The notes: a model not told the origin generated them from the letters alone. Positions 34,990-42,893 are shown, numbered from the stretch's first letter. The stretch: DNA of 56,573 nt from an uncultured Christensenellaceae bacterium (GCA_910588615.1 CAJUOI010000011.1:1-56573); one strand, 5' to 3'. Made by a program: numbers and translations.

Positions 34990-35538
34990 ATGAAAAAAGA
35001 AAAGAAGGATAAGAAAGGATTTTTTAAGGAATTTAAAGAGTTCATCGCCCGCGGCAACGTGTTTGACCTTGCGGTCGGCGTTATTATCGGCGGCGCGTTT
35101 ACCGCAATCGTCAACGCGCTGTGCAACAACATCTTAAAGCCGATCATCAACTGGATTTTGGCGCTGATTGTCGGCGAGAAAGGCTTGGACGGCGTTTATA
35201 CGTACTTGAAAAAAGTTACCGATCCCGTAACGGGCGGAGTCGATCTTGTAAATTCGATTTATATCGATTGGGGCGCTTTCATCAATGCGGTCATCAACTT
35301 CCTGTTGATTGCACTCGTGCTCTTTCTCATCATCAAGGCGATGATGGCGATCAAGCGGGCGAGCGAAGCAACCAAGGAAAAACTGGAGGAAAAGGCGGCG
35401 GAGCGCGCGGCAAAAGAAGCGGAAGAGGCGGCGAAAAAGGAAGCTGAACTCAATGCGACCGTCCCCGTAGAATACGCACCGAAAACGGAGGCAGGGGACG
35501 AATCGCCTGCGGAGGAAGCGGACAAAAAAGAAGAGTAA
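34990..35538 (+). CDS. mscL: Large-conductance mechanosensitive channel MscL
   Basis: Homopentameric channel that opens under membrane tension to release solutes. 182 aa. N-terminal amphipathic helix and pore helix are canonical (FKEFIARGNVFDLAVGVIIG, about 14-33). The extracellular loop with DPVTGGVDLVNSIY follows, then TM2 (about 95-115) and an extended charged tail. The tail (about 118-182) is an Ala/Glu/Lys helix followed by an acidic disordered end, 30-50 residues longer than usual. It has AGGAGG and starts 3 nt after malQ. Confidence 0.94.
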   Translation: MKKEKKDKKGFFKEFKEFIARGNVFDLAVGVIIGGAFTAIVNALCNNILKPIINWILALIVGEKGLDGVYTYLKKVTDPVTGGVDLVNSIYIDWGAFINAVINFLLIALVLFLIIKAMMAIKRASEATKEKLEEKAAERAAKEAEEAAKKEAELNATVPVEYAPKTEAGDESPAEEADKKEE

Positions 35539-35545
35539 CATAATG

Positions 35546-35572
35546 CCGACGCATAGCCGTCGGATTTTTTTT
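35546..35572 (+). terminator. Rho-independent terminator after mscL
   Basis: CCGACG (35546-35551), 6-nt loop, CGTCGG (35558-35563), then A and eight T. Confidence 0.92.
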
Positions 35573-35600
35573 GCCAAAACGGAAAGAAATCGTCAAATAG

Positions 35601-35629
35601 TTGCGTTATCTATAATCTTATGTTATAAT
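35601..35629 (+). promoter_or_regulatory. Sigma-A promoter of mnmE
   Basis: TTGCGT (35601-35606), 17-nt spacer, TATAAT (35624-35629), directly after the mscL terminator and 54 nt before the mnmE ATG. Confidence 0.8.
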
Positions 35630-35683
35630 AGTGAAGATCCGTACGGCGCGAAAAACGCGGATGACGGATATTCGGAGGACGGC

Positions 35684-36970
35684 ATGGACGTGATTTCTGC
35701 AATCGCAACCGCCAAGGGGCGCGGCGGAGTGGCTATCGTGCGTTTAAGCGGCGACGGCGCGCTCGGTCTTGCGCAAAAAATGTTTTCGCGGCGGGACGCG
35801 TTCGAACCGAACGTCATGTACGCGGGCGAAATCGATTGCGGTGTCTTTCGGGATTTCGGTCTTTGTGTGTGGTTTCGCGCGCCGAAGTCTTTTACGGGGG
35901 AGGACGTCGTGGAATTTCACTGCCACGGCGGCAGCGAAATCGCGCGCGGCGTTTTAAAGCGTACGCTCTCCCTCGGCGCAAGGCTTGCCGAGCGGGGCGA
36001 ATTTACCAAGCGGGCGTTCCTGAACGGAAAGCTTTCTCTTTCGGCAGCCGAGGGCATGGCGGACATGATTAACGCCGAGTCGGAAGCCGAGGTGCGCGCT
36101 GGCTATGCACTGTATAACGAAAAACTTACGTCGGAAGTCAAGCGGCTTTCGGCGCTGCTGAAAGAATGCCTTGCCGAAATCGATGCGGACATCGACTATC
36201 CGGAAGAGGATCTGGAGGTTTCCACGGGAAAGGAAACGGAAAAACGGCTCGACGTCGTCTGCGGCGCGCTTCGCGCGCTCTTGAAACAGTACGGCGCGGG
36301 GAGAAAGCTGAAGTCCGGGGTGAGCGTCGTCATCTGCGGCAAGCCGAACGCGGGCAAGAGCACGCTGTTAAACGCTCTGCTCGGTTACGACAGGGCGATC
36401 GTTTCGGACGAGGCGGGTACCACGCGCGACCTTGTGGAGGGGACGATGGAGTACCGCGGCGTTCTGTTCCGCCTCGTCGATACGGCGGGATTGCACGACA
36501 GCAACGACCGAATCGAGCAGGACGGAATACGCAGAGCAAAGGCGGCGATCGACGGGGCGGACGTTATTCTCTGGCTGAAAGAGGACGAGCCTCCCGTAAC
36601 TTTTCCCGAGGGGACGCCGCTCATCCGCGCGGGTGCAAAGAGCGATGTGGGGCATAAGGCGGATTGCGACGTGCTCTTTTCCGCAAAGACGGGTGAAGGC
36701 ATGGACGCATTAAAGGAGCTCGTGTACGAGCGCGGCTACGGACGGGAGAACGAGGGCGTGTTCGTAATGGAGGAGCGGCACTACGCCGCCGCGGGCGAAG
36801 CGCTGAAATATGCGGACGAAGCAAGGGAGGCGATTTCGCGCGGTGCGCCCGCCGAGTTATATGCCGAGGACGTGGGAAGGGCGCTGAACGCGCTCGGAAA
36901 AATCAGCGGCGAAAGCGCGACGGAATCAGTGATCGACGAAATTTTCGAAAAATTCTGTGTGGGGAAGTGA
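35684..36970 (+). CDS. mnmE: tRNA modification GTPase MnmE
   Basis: With MnmG it makes 5-aminomethyl-type modifications at wobble uridine 34. 428 aa from ATG 35684 (CGGAGGAC upstream; an earlier in-frame start lies in the terminator/promoter region). Formyl-THF-binding N-domain (DVISAIATAKGRGGVAIVRLSG, shown in part), helical domain, then the inserted G domain: G1 GKPNAGKST (219-227), G2 region AGTTRD, G3 DTAG and the C-terminal FCVGK catalytic tail. The G4 motif, normally NKxD, reads AKSD (318-321), and the G5 position is SAKTG. The protein is about 25 residues shorter than the E. coli one. Confidence 0.94.
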   Translation: MDVISAIATAKGRGGVAIVRLSGDGALGLAQKMFSRRDAFEPNVMYAGEIDCGVFRDFGLCVWFRAPKSFTGEDVVEFHCHGGSEIARGVLKRTLSLGARLAERGEFTKRAFLNGKLSLSAAEGMADMINAESEAEVRAGYALYNEKLTSEVKRLSALLKECLAEIDADIDYPEEDLEVSTGKETEKRLDVVCGALRALLKQYGAGRKLKSGVSVVICGKPNAGKSTLLNALLGYDRAIVSDEAGTTRDLVEGTMEYRGVLFRLVDTAGLHDSNDRIEQDGIRRAKAAIDGADVILWLKEDEPPVTFPEGTPLIRAGAKSDVGHKADCDVLFSAKTGEGMDALKELVYERGYGRENEGVFVMEERHYAAAGEALKYADEAREAISRGAPAELYAEDVGRALNALGKISGESATESVIDEIFEKFCVGK

Positions 36971-36976
36971 GAACGG

Positions 36977-37900
36977 ATGGTCAATCTCGAACTTTACAAA
37001 ATATTCCGCACGGTTGCCAAGTGCGGCAGTCTGACCAAGGCTTCGGACGAGCTGTATATTTCCCAGCCCGCGATTTCGCAGGCAATCAAGCAGCTCGAAC
37101 AGCAGCTGGGCATTCCGCTGTTCAACCGTATTCATAAGGGCATGGAGCTTTCCGCGCAGGGCGGCGAGCTCATCTTCGACGACGTGGACGACGCGTTGAG
37201 GATCCTCTGCGACGTGGAGGCAAAGGTTTCGGCAATGAAGGAGAGCGCCGTGGGCACGCTTCGCATCGGGGCATCCGAAACGATTTTCCAATACTGTATT
37301 GCCGACCGTTTGGTGGAATTTCATAACCTGTACCCCGAAGTCAAGTACGAGCTGACCTCCGACGTGTCCCCGAAGATCATCGAGTATCTGAAAATCGGAA
37401 AGTGCGACGTGGGATTCCTAAATTTACCGCTCGAGGCGGACGACGGCGTTGCGGTCGGCGAAACGGTGATGCTGCTAAACGATATTTTTATTGCAGGCAA
37501 TGCCTTTGCCGACTTAAAGGGGAAGCGCCTTACCGTATGGGATCTGCAGAACTATCCGTTGCTTTTAATGGAGGAGCACACCGTGGCTCGCACCTCGTTC
37601 AAGCATTACTGCGCGAATTTGGGCGTGCACTTGCACCCGAAAATAGAAATCGACAGCTGGGGGTTCATGAAGCAGCTCGTCGTGGACGGCATGGGAATCG
37701 GCTGTATTCCGCGCGAGTACGCCCGCAACAAAATCGCGCAGGGAACGATATTTGAGCTGAACGTCGAGCCGCCGCTGCCCACCCGCTCGGTGGGGATCGC
37801 GTTGCCCAGAAATACGAGCATGTCCTATTCGTTGCGCGCGTTTGTCAATCTCTTCCGCCACAAACAGCAGCATTTGCAACAAATCGGTCCGTTACAGTAG
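36977..37900 (+). CDS. LysR-type transcriptional regulator
   Basis: 307 aa. N-terminal winged helix-turn-helix (residues 1-60) with the usual pattern FRTVAKCGSLTKASDELYISQPAISQAIKQLEQ (shown in part). A periplasmic-binding-protein-like effector domain (about 88-295) begins TLRIGASETI, as in CysB/CysL-type LTTRs. No adjacent divergently transcribed target operon is obvious. It lies 6 nt after mnmE in the same direction, so it is probably cotranscribed with it. Effector unknown. Confidence 0.9.
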   Translation: MVNLELYKIFRTVAKCGSLTKASDELYISQPAISQAIKQLEQQLGIPLFNRIHKGMELSAQGGELIFDDVDDALRILCDVEAKVSAMKESAVGTLRIGASETIFQYCIADRLVEFHNLYPEVKYELTSDVSPKIIEYLKIGKCDVGFLNLPLEADDGVAVGETVMLLNDIFIAGNAFADLKGKRLTVWDLQNYPLLLMEEHTVARTSFKHYCANLGVHLHPKIEIDSWGFMKQLVVDGMGIGCIPREYARNKIAQGTIFELNVEPPLPTRSVGIALPRNTSMSYSLRAFVNLFRHKQQHLQQIGPLQ

Positions 37901-37917
37901 TTATAAAGTTTATAAAA

Positions 37918-37957
37918 AGCCCGCCGCGCTTCGTAAATAGTGCGGCGGGCTTATAAT
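37918..37957. terminator. Bidirectional terminator between lysR and htrA
   Basis: Perfect 11-bp stem AAGCCCGCCGC (37918-37928) with GCGGCGGGCTT (37942-37952). A run of A on the left gives U5 for leftward transcripts of htrA; the right side is less T-rich. Confidence 0.85.
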
Positions 37958-37965
37958 TTATCCGT

Positions 37966-39093
37966 TTATGCGCCGTATTGCGCTGCCGTTATGCGGAACA
38001 CGGTCGTTTCCGAAGCAAAGGAAAGGCTGTTTCCCATCCATCCTTGCGAAAGCGTGCCGCGGAAAACGGTAACTTCCACGCTGTCTCCCGGTTTGATTTT
38101 TGCAAGAACGGCGTTTAATTCGAGCACGGAGGAAATGGTTGCGCCGTTGATTTTGTCGATTCTGTCGTATTGCATGAACGTGCCTTCCGCGGCGTTCTTC
38201 ACGGCGGTAACGTATACGATCGTCTGCGGCTGCGTGTTGACTCCCGCATTGATCGTGCCCTCCGCAACCTCCACGTTCAGGGTCGCTCTCCCCACGAGGT
38301 ATCCGTATTGCACGAGGTCGTTGTACACCGCGCGGGCGGTGTTGGCGGGGATGGCAAAGCAGATTCCCTCGATTTCCTCGTCCGTCGTCTTGGCGTTCAC
38401 CACGCCGATGAGCTCTCCGTGCATATTAAACAGCCCGCCGCCCGAGTTGCCGGGGTTGATTGCCGTATCCGTCTGCAATAGCGTCATGGCGAAATTTCCT
38501 ACGCTGATCGTTCTTCCGGCGGCGGAAAGAATGCCCTTCGTAACCGTTCCGCCGAGGCTCCCGAGCGGGTTGCCGATGGCTATCAGATCGTCGCCGATTT
38601 TTAAATCGTCGCTGTTTCCCCATACGGCGACGGGTAAATTGTCGCAGGCAACGGTAACTACGGCGATGTCGGCGGAGTCGTCGGTAGCGACGAGCGAGGC
38701 GGCAAAGCTTTCGCCCGCGCGTGTCGTTACGGTGATGTCATTCGCGCCCGCGATAACGTGGTTGTTGGTAACGATATACGAGAGTTCGCCGCCGCTGCCT
38801 ACGATAACGCCGCTGCCTGCGCCCGATACGATGTATTGATGTCCCCATTGCGTCGTTACCGTTTCGGTGCGGATTTCAACCACGGTGTCGGCGACCGCCT
38901 CTACGACCTCCGAAGTGGAGGAGTACGTTTTGGAATCGCCGGAAAGGTAGGATACGATTCCGTTAGCCGTCTGCGGCGGGACTGCCGAATGTCTGCCGCC
39001 GAAATAGCAGCCGATGCCGACTGCGGCAAGAACGAGCGCACCCGCCAGCGAGCAGGCGACTGTGATGGTCTGCGTTTTACGATTGATGTTCAT
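37966..39093 (-). CDS. HtrA/DegP-like trypsin-fold serine protease
   Basis: 375 aa membrane-anchored protease probably acting outside the cytoplasmic membrane on misfolded proteins. One N-terminal membrane segment (about 10-31) is followed by a linker and a chymotrypsin-like domain with the triad H112 (VTNNHVIAG), D142 (DDSADIAVV) and S217 (INPGNSGGGLF). A single C-terminal PDZ-like domain (about 265-365) begins RATLNVEVAEG. AGGAG precedes the ATG. It is divergent from the truncated spoVAD-like gene, and an 8-bp inverted repeat lies in the shared upstream region. Confidence 0.93.
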   Translation of the reverse strand: MNINRKTQTITVACSLAGALVLAAVGIGCYFGGRHSAVPPQTANGIVSYLSGDSKTYSSTSEVVEAVADTVVEIRTETVTTQWGHQYIVSGAGSGVIVGSGGELSYIVTNNHVIAGANDITVTTRAGESFAASLVATDDSADIAVVTVACDNLPVAVWGNSDDLKIGDDLIAIGNPLGSLGGTVTKGILSAAGRTISVGNFAMTLLQTDTAINPGNSGGGLFNMHGELIGVVNAKTTDEEIEGICFAIPANTARAVYNDLVQYGYLVGRATLNVEVAEGTINAGVNTQPQTIVYVTAVKNAAEGTFMQYDRIDKINGATISSVLELNAVLAKIKPGDSVEVTVFRGTLSQGWMGNSLSFASETTVFRITAAQYGA

Positions 39094-39115
39094 ACGATAC
39101 TCCTGATGATTGACG

Positions 39116-39138
39116 AATCGTTTATAGTTTAAACGATT
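39116..39138. promoter_or_regulatory. Inverted repeat upstream of htrA
   Basis: AATCGTTT (39116-39123) and AAACGATT (39131-39138), a perfect 8-bp dyad with a 7-nt spacer, 23 nt upstream of the htrA ATG. It overlaps the A/T-rich stretch where its -10 box would lie. Candidate operator; no regulator assigned. Confidence 0.5.
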
Positions 39139-39232
39139 TGCGTGTCGTCGGTGTTAGCGTTCTGTGAAAAAAATCCGCAATCCCGCGCGCGTGAATATTT
39201 TTTCTGCGATTTCGAATACTGTTTTTGAAATT

Positions 39233-39868
39233 ATGGGAAATCAGACGATTTATTTCAAAAACAATCCGCGCATCCTTTCCGTCAGCACGATCGCAGGGAC
39301 GAAGGAGTGCGAAGGGGTCATCGGCAGATACGTCGAAACAGCGCTTTCGGACGATATGTACGGCGAAAGCACATTTGAAAAAGCAGAATGCAAGATGTTG
39401 TCGCACGTGATCGACGGGGCGATCAAAAACGCCGGTTTTGCGCGCAGCGACGTTGATATGCTAGTTTCGGGGGATTTGCTTAACCAGATCATTTCGGCAA
39501 GCTTTGCTGCGCGCGATTACTCTATACCCTTTCTGGGCGTGTACGGCGCCTGCTCCACCATGGCGGAGAGCCTTGCGGTGGCGGCGGCGTTTACGGACGG
39601 CGGATACCGCCGTCGCGCGGTGGCTGCAACGGGCAGTCATTTCGCCTCGGCAGAGCGGCAGTACCGGTATCCGTTGGAGCTCGGTACCACCCGACCGCCG
39701 CAGTCGCAATGGACGGTTACGGGCGCGGGCGCCGCGCTCGTCGCGTGCGAGGGAGACGGGATCATCATCAGGAGTGCAACGCTCGGCAAGGTGGTGGATT
39801 ACGGCGTAACCGACGTCAACAATATGGGGGCGGCAATGGCACCCGTAAGTGCTATAATAGCACCATAG
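39233..39868 (+). pseudogene. Truncated stage V sporulation protein AD (SpoVAD-like)
   Basis: The 211 residues from ATG 39233 follow SpoVAD from its first residues (GNQTIYFKNNPRILSVSTIAG; GVIGRYVETALSDDMYGESTFEKAE; GVYGACSTMAESLA with the thiolase-like Cys region; GAGAALVA). They reach VNNMGAAMAP, where full-length SpoVAD continues for about 120 more residues. Here the frame changes to VSAIIAP and stops. No C-terminal half is found in any frame of the following 226 nt. A GTG at 39164 would add 23 unrelated residues. SpoVAD takes part in dipicolinic acid uptake into spores, so loss suggests impaired sporulation unless another copy exists. The break coincides with the edge of the polysaccharide locus. 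Confidence 0.75.
39849..39863. repeat. 15-bp perfect palindrome at the spoVAD break
   Basis: GTGCTAT-A-ATAGCAC, spanning the last codons of the truncated spoVAD-like gene exactly where homology to SpoVAD is lost. It contains TATAAT but no matching -35 box. Confidence 0.6.
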
Positions 39869-39869
39869 T

Positions 39870-39947
39870 TTCTGCGGAAGAGCCGAAGGCGCTTTAACAC
39901 AAAAATATTAAAAGGAGGTGCGAACGGCTTCGGCTTTTTCGGCAGAA
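39870..39947. repeat. Imperfect 19-20 bp inverted repeat with internal Shine-Dalgarno
   Basis: The left arm 39870-39888 (TTCTGC...AGCCGAAG) pairs with the right arm 39928-39947 (CTTCGGCT...GCAGAA). The inner 8 bp are perfect and the right arm runs into TTTTT, so it could act as a long-loop terminator. The 39-nt loop contains AAAGGAGGTG, a near-perfect Shine-Dalgarno with no convincing reading frame after it. Confidence 0.55.
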
Positions 39948-40002
39948 GGGCAAAAATACTCCCCGTTAACGATATCAAAGTAAAATAATTACATTCAAAC
40001 AG

Positions 40003-40031
40003 TTGCAAAGCAAGCTTTGAAATGCTATAAT
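40003..40031 (+). promoter_or_regulatory. rfbAp: Promoter of the rfb polysaccharide operon
   Basis: TTGCAA (40003-40008), 17-nt spacer, TATAAT (40026-40031). The -35 end and spacer carry the dyad CAAAGC-AA-GCTTTG (40006-40019). About 64 nt of leader precede the rfbA ATG. Confidence 0.8.
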
Positions 40032-40037
40032 TAATAC

Positions 40038-40060
40038 GAGCATAATGTCATATTATGCTC
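40038..40060. promoter_or_regulatory. Perfect 9-bp inverted repeat in the rfb leader
   Basis: GAGCATAAT-GTCAT-ATTATGCTC at the predicted transcription start. As RNA it would form a 5' hairpin; as DNA it could be an operator. Its core resembles bacterial dif/Xer sites, but with a 7-bp rather than 6-bp centre between ATAA and TTAT. Confidence 0.6.
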
Positions 40061-40094
40061 CGAAAAACAAAATACCGTTATATGGGGAATACCA

Positions 40095-40991
40095 ATGAAA
40101 GGAATTATACTCGCGGGCGGAAGCGGAACGAGATTATACCCTTTGACGAGGGTTACGAGTAAGCAGCTTTTGCCCGTTTACGATAAACCGATGATATATT
40201 ATCCGCTGTCCGTTTTAATGAACGCGGGAATCAACGAGATTTTAATTATTTCCACGCCCGAGGACGCACCCCGTTTCGAGCGCCTGTTTGGCACGGGAAA
40301 GGAGCTCGGGCTCAAACTCAAATACGCCGTTCAAGAGCATCCTGACGGATTGGCACAGGCGTTTATTATCGGCAAGAAGTTCATCGGCAAAGACAGCGTC
40401 GCCATGATTCTCGGCGATAATATTTTTGCGGGACACGGATTGAAGAAGCGTTTGAAAAAAGCCGTGGAGAATGCCGAACAGGGGAAAGGAGCGACGGTAT
40501 TCGGCTATTACGTGGATGATCCGCAACGTTTCGGCATCGTGGAATTCGACGCAACGGGCAAGGCGGTTTCCATCGAGGAAAAGCCCAAAAAGCCGAAGAG
40601 CAATTATTGCGTTACGGGACTTTACTTTTACGACAATAACGTCGTGGAATATGCCAAAAAGCTGACGCTTTCCAAGCGCGGCGAATACGAAATTACCGAC
40701 TTGAATCAGATTTATCTAGAAAAGAACAATCTGCACGTCGAGGTTTTGGGGCAGGGCTTTACCTGGCTCGATACGGGCACGCACGAGAGCTTGGTGGATG
40801 CCACGAATTTTGTTAAAACGGTAGAATTACATCAGCACAGAAAGGTTGCCTGCCTCGAAGAGATTGCCTATTTAAACGGGTGGATCGATCGCAAGCAACT
40901 GACGAAGCTGTATAAACCGATGAAGAACAACGAATACGGCGCATATCTCAAAGATATTATCGACGGTAAATTCATCGACGGGCTGTATTGA
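40095..40991 (+). CDS. rfbA: Glucose-1-phosphate thymidylyltransferase
   Basis: First step of dTDP-L-rhamnose synthesis: glucose-1-phosphate plus dTTP to dTDP-glucose. 298 aa. N-terminal MKGIILAGGSGTRLYPLT is the nucleotide-binding signature. KQLLPVYDKPMIYYPLS, ILGDNIFAGHGL and the C-terminal GFTWLDTGTHESL with LEEIAYLNGWI are all RfbA-specific. It is first of four contiguous rhamnose genes (A-B-D-C) at the head of the locus. Confidence 0.97.
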   Translation: MKGIILAGGSGTRLYPLTRVTSKQLLPVYDKPMIYYPLSVLMNAGINEILIISTPEDAPRFERLFGTGKELGLKLKYAVQEHPDGLAQAFIIGKKFIGKDSVAMILGDNIFAGHGLKKRLKKAVENAEQGKGATVFGYYVDDPQRFGIVEFDATGKAVSIEEKPKKPKSNYCVTGLYFYDNNVVEYAKKLTLSKRGEYEITDLNQIYLEKNNLHVEVLGQGFTWLDTGTHESLVDATNFVKTVELHQHRKVACLEEIAYLNGWIDRKQLTKLYKPMKNNEYGAYLKDIIDGKFIDGLY

Positions 40992-41004
40992 TTCGGAGGA
41001 TAAA

Positions 41005-42027
41005 ATGACAATTATTGTTACGGGCGGTGCCGGTTTTATCGGCGGCAACTTTATTTTTCATATGTTAAAGAAATATCCGGAATACAGAATCGTATGTTTG
41101 GATAAGTTAACCTATGCGGGAAATTTTTCTACGCTGAACAGCGTGATGGACAATCCGAATTTCCGTTTTGTAAAGATTGATATTTGTGAACGAACGGGGG
41201 TCTTTGCGCTCTTCAAAGAGGAAAAACCGGACATTGTCGTTAACTTTGCGGCGGAGACCCACGTTGACAGAAGCATTGAGGATCCCGAAGTTTTTTTAAG
41301 GACAAACATTTTGGGAACGGCAACGCTCATGGATGCTTGTCGTCATTTTGGTATTAAACGGTATCATCAGGTCTCGACGGACGAGGTTTACGGCGATTTG
41401 CCGCTCGACAGACCTGATTTATTCTTTACGGAAACGACCCCCATTCATACAAGCAGTCCCTATTCAAGCTCGAAGGCATCTGCCGACTTGCTTGTTCTTG
41501 CATATCACAGAACGTACGGGTTGCCCGTATCCATTTCGCGTTGTTCCAACAATTACGGGCCTTATCAATTCCCCGAAAAGCTGATTCCACTCATGATTGC
41601 AAACGCACTTAACGATAAACCGCTTCCCGTCTACGGAACGGGGAAGAATGTGCGCGATTGGCTTTACGTGGAAGATCACTGCAAAGCAATCGATTTGATC
41701 ATTCATAAGGGGCGTGTCGGTGAAGTTTATAACGTTGGCGGGCACAACGAAATGACGAATATCGATATCGTCAAGCTCATCTGCAAAGAGTTGGGAAGAC
41801 CCGAAAGCTTGATTTCCTACGTTGCGGACAGAAAGGGGCACGATATGCGTTACGCGATCGATCCGACCAAGATTCACAATGAGCTCGGTTGGCTTCCCGA
41901 AACCAAGTTTGCGGACGGAATTAAGAAGACCATTCAGTGGTATCTCCACAACCGCGATTGGTGGGAAGAAATCATCAGCGGCGAATATAAGGTTTATTAT
42001 CAGAGAATGTACGGGGACAGGAAGTGA
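41005..42027 (+). CDS. rfbB: dTDP-glucose 4,6-dehydratase
   Basis: Short-chain dehydrogenase forming dTDP-4-dehydro-6-deoxyglucose. 340 aa. The NAD-binding loop GGAGFIGGNFIF (about 7-18), AETHVDRSIEDP, STDEVYGDLP with the catalytic Thr-Asp-Glu, and the YSSSKASAD catalytic Tyr-Lys pair (about 152-160) are all visible. It ends RDWWEEIISGEY, as in RfbB. CGGAGG precedes the ATG, 13 nt after rfbA. Its TGA overlaps the GTG of rfbD. Confidence 0.97.
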   Translation: MTIIVTGGAGFIGGNFIFHMLKKYPEYRIVCLDKLTYAGNFSTLNSVMDNPNFRFVKIDICERTGVFALFKEEKPDIVVNFAAETHVDRSIEDPEVFLRTNILGTATLMDACRHFGIKRYHQVSTDEVYGDLPLDRPDLFFTETTPIHTSSPYSSSKASADLLVLAYHRTYGLPVSISRCSNNYGPYQFPEKLIPLMIANALNDKPLPVYGTGKNVRDWLYVEDHCKAIDLIIHKGRVGEVYNVGGHNEMTNIDIVKLICKELGRPESLISYVADRKGHDMRYAIDPTKIHNELGWLPETKFADGIKKTIQWYLHNRDWWEEIISGEYKVYYQRMYGDRK

Positions 42028-42893
42028 AAGTATTAGTAACGGGCGTTAACGGTCAGCTTGGGCACGACGTTGCGAACGAGCTTGCTTGTCGCGGGCATGA
42101 CGCCGTAGGCGTCGATATTGCCGAAATGGACATTACCGACCGCGTAGCGGTTGAAAGGGTCATGGGCGAGGTGAAGCCCGACGCTGTTGTGCATTGTGCC
42201 GCTTGGACAGCTGTGGACGCAGCGGAAGACGAAGAGAATATCTCCAAAGTATACGCCATTAACGTTGACGGAACAAAATACATTGCGGATGAGTGTAAAA
42301 AGCTCAATTGCAAAATGATTTACATTTCCACCGACTACGTGTTCGGCGGAGGGGGGACAAAGCCGTGGGCGGCGGATTGTAAAGATTATAATCCTTTGAG
42401 CGTTTACGGAAAAACCAAGCTTGAAGGAGAACTTGCCGTTGCGAAAGCCCTTGAAAAGTATTTCATCGTGCGTATCGCTTGGGTGTTCGGCGCAAACGGA
42501 AAAAATTTCGTAAAGACGATGCTGAACGTTGGCAAGAAATTCGATACCGTGCGCGTTGTAAACGATCAAATCGGTACGCCGACTTATACTTTCGATTTGG
42601 CGAGGCTGCTCGTCGATATGCTTGAGAGCGAGAAGTACGGCTACTATCACGCGACCAACGAGGGCGGGTATATCAGCTGGTACGATTTTACGAAGGAAAT
42701 TTACCGACAAGCCGGATCACAGACGAAAGTGATTCCCGTTTCGACTGCGGAATACGGCTTATCGAAAGCGCAGAGACCGTTTAACAGCCGCCTTGATAAA
42801 AGTAAGTTGTCGGATAACGGGTTTCAACCGTTGCCCTCTTGGCAGGATGCGCTTGCAAGGTATTTAAAGGAAATCAACCATGGGACAAATTAA
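42024..42893 (+). CDS. rfbD: dTDP-4-dehydrorhamnose reductase
   Basis: Last step, giving dTDP-L-rhamnose. 289 aa from GTG 42024. Rossmann motif VTGVNGQLGHDV at residues 5-16, CAAWTAVDAAEDE, STDYVFGG, and YGKTKLEGE with the catalytic Tyr-Lys. C-terminal RPFNSRLDKSKL is typical of RmlD. It overlaps both neighbours (4 nt with rfbB, 14 nt with rfbC), so all four genes are translationally linked. Confidence 0.96.
   Translation: MKVLVTGVNGQLGHDVANELACRGHDAVGVDIAEMDITDRVAVERVMGEVKPDAVVHCAAWTAVDAAEDEENISKVYAINVDGTKYIADECKKLNCKMIYISTDYVFGGGGTKPWAADCKDYNPLSVYGKTKLEGELAVAKALEKYFIVRIAWVFGANGKNFVKTMLNVGKKFDTVRVVNDQIGTPTYTFDLARLLVDMLESEKYGYYHATNEGGYISWYDFTKEIYRQAGSQTKVIPVSTAEYGLSKAQRPFNSRLDKSKLSDNGFQPLPSWQDALARYLKEINHGTN

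Noticed and set aside
39799..40008. 69-codon minus-strand ORF over the spoVAD/rfb gap
   Set aside because: It has no ribosome site and its apparent internal repeat only reflects the DNA inverted repeat.
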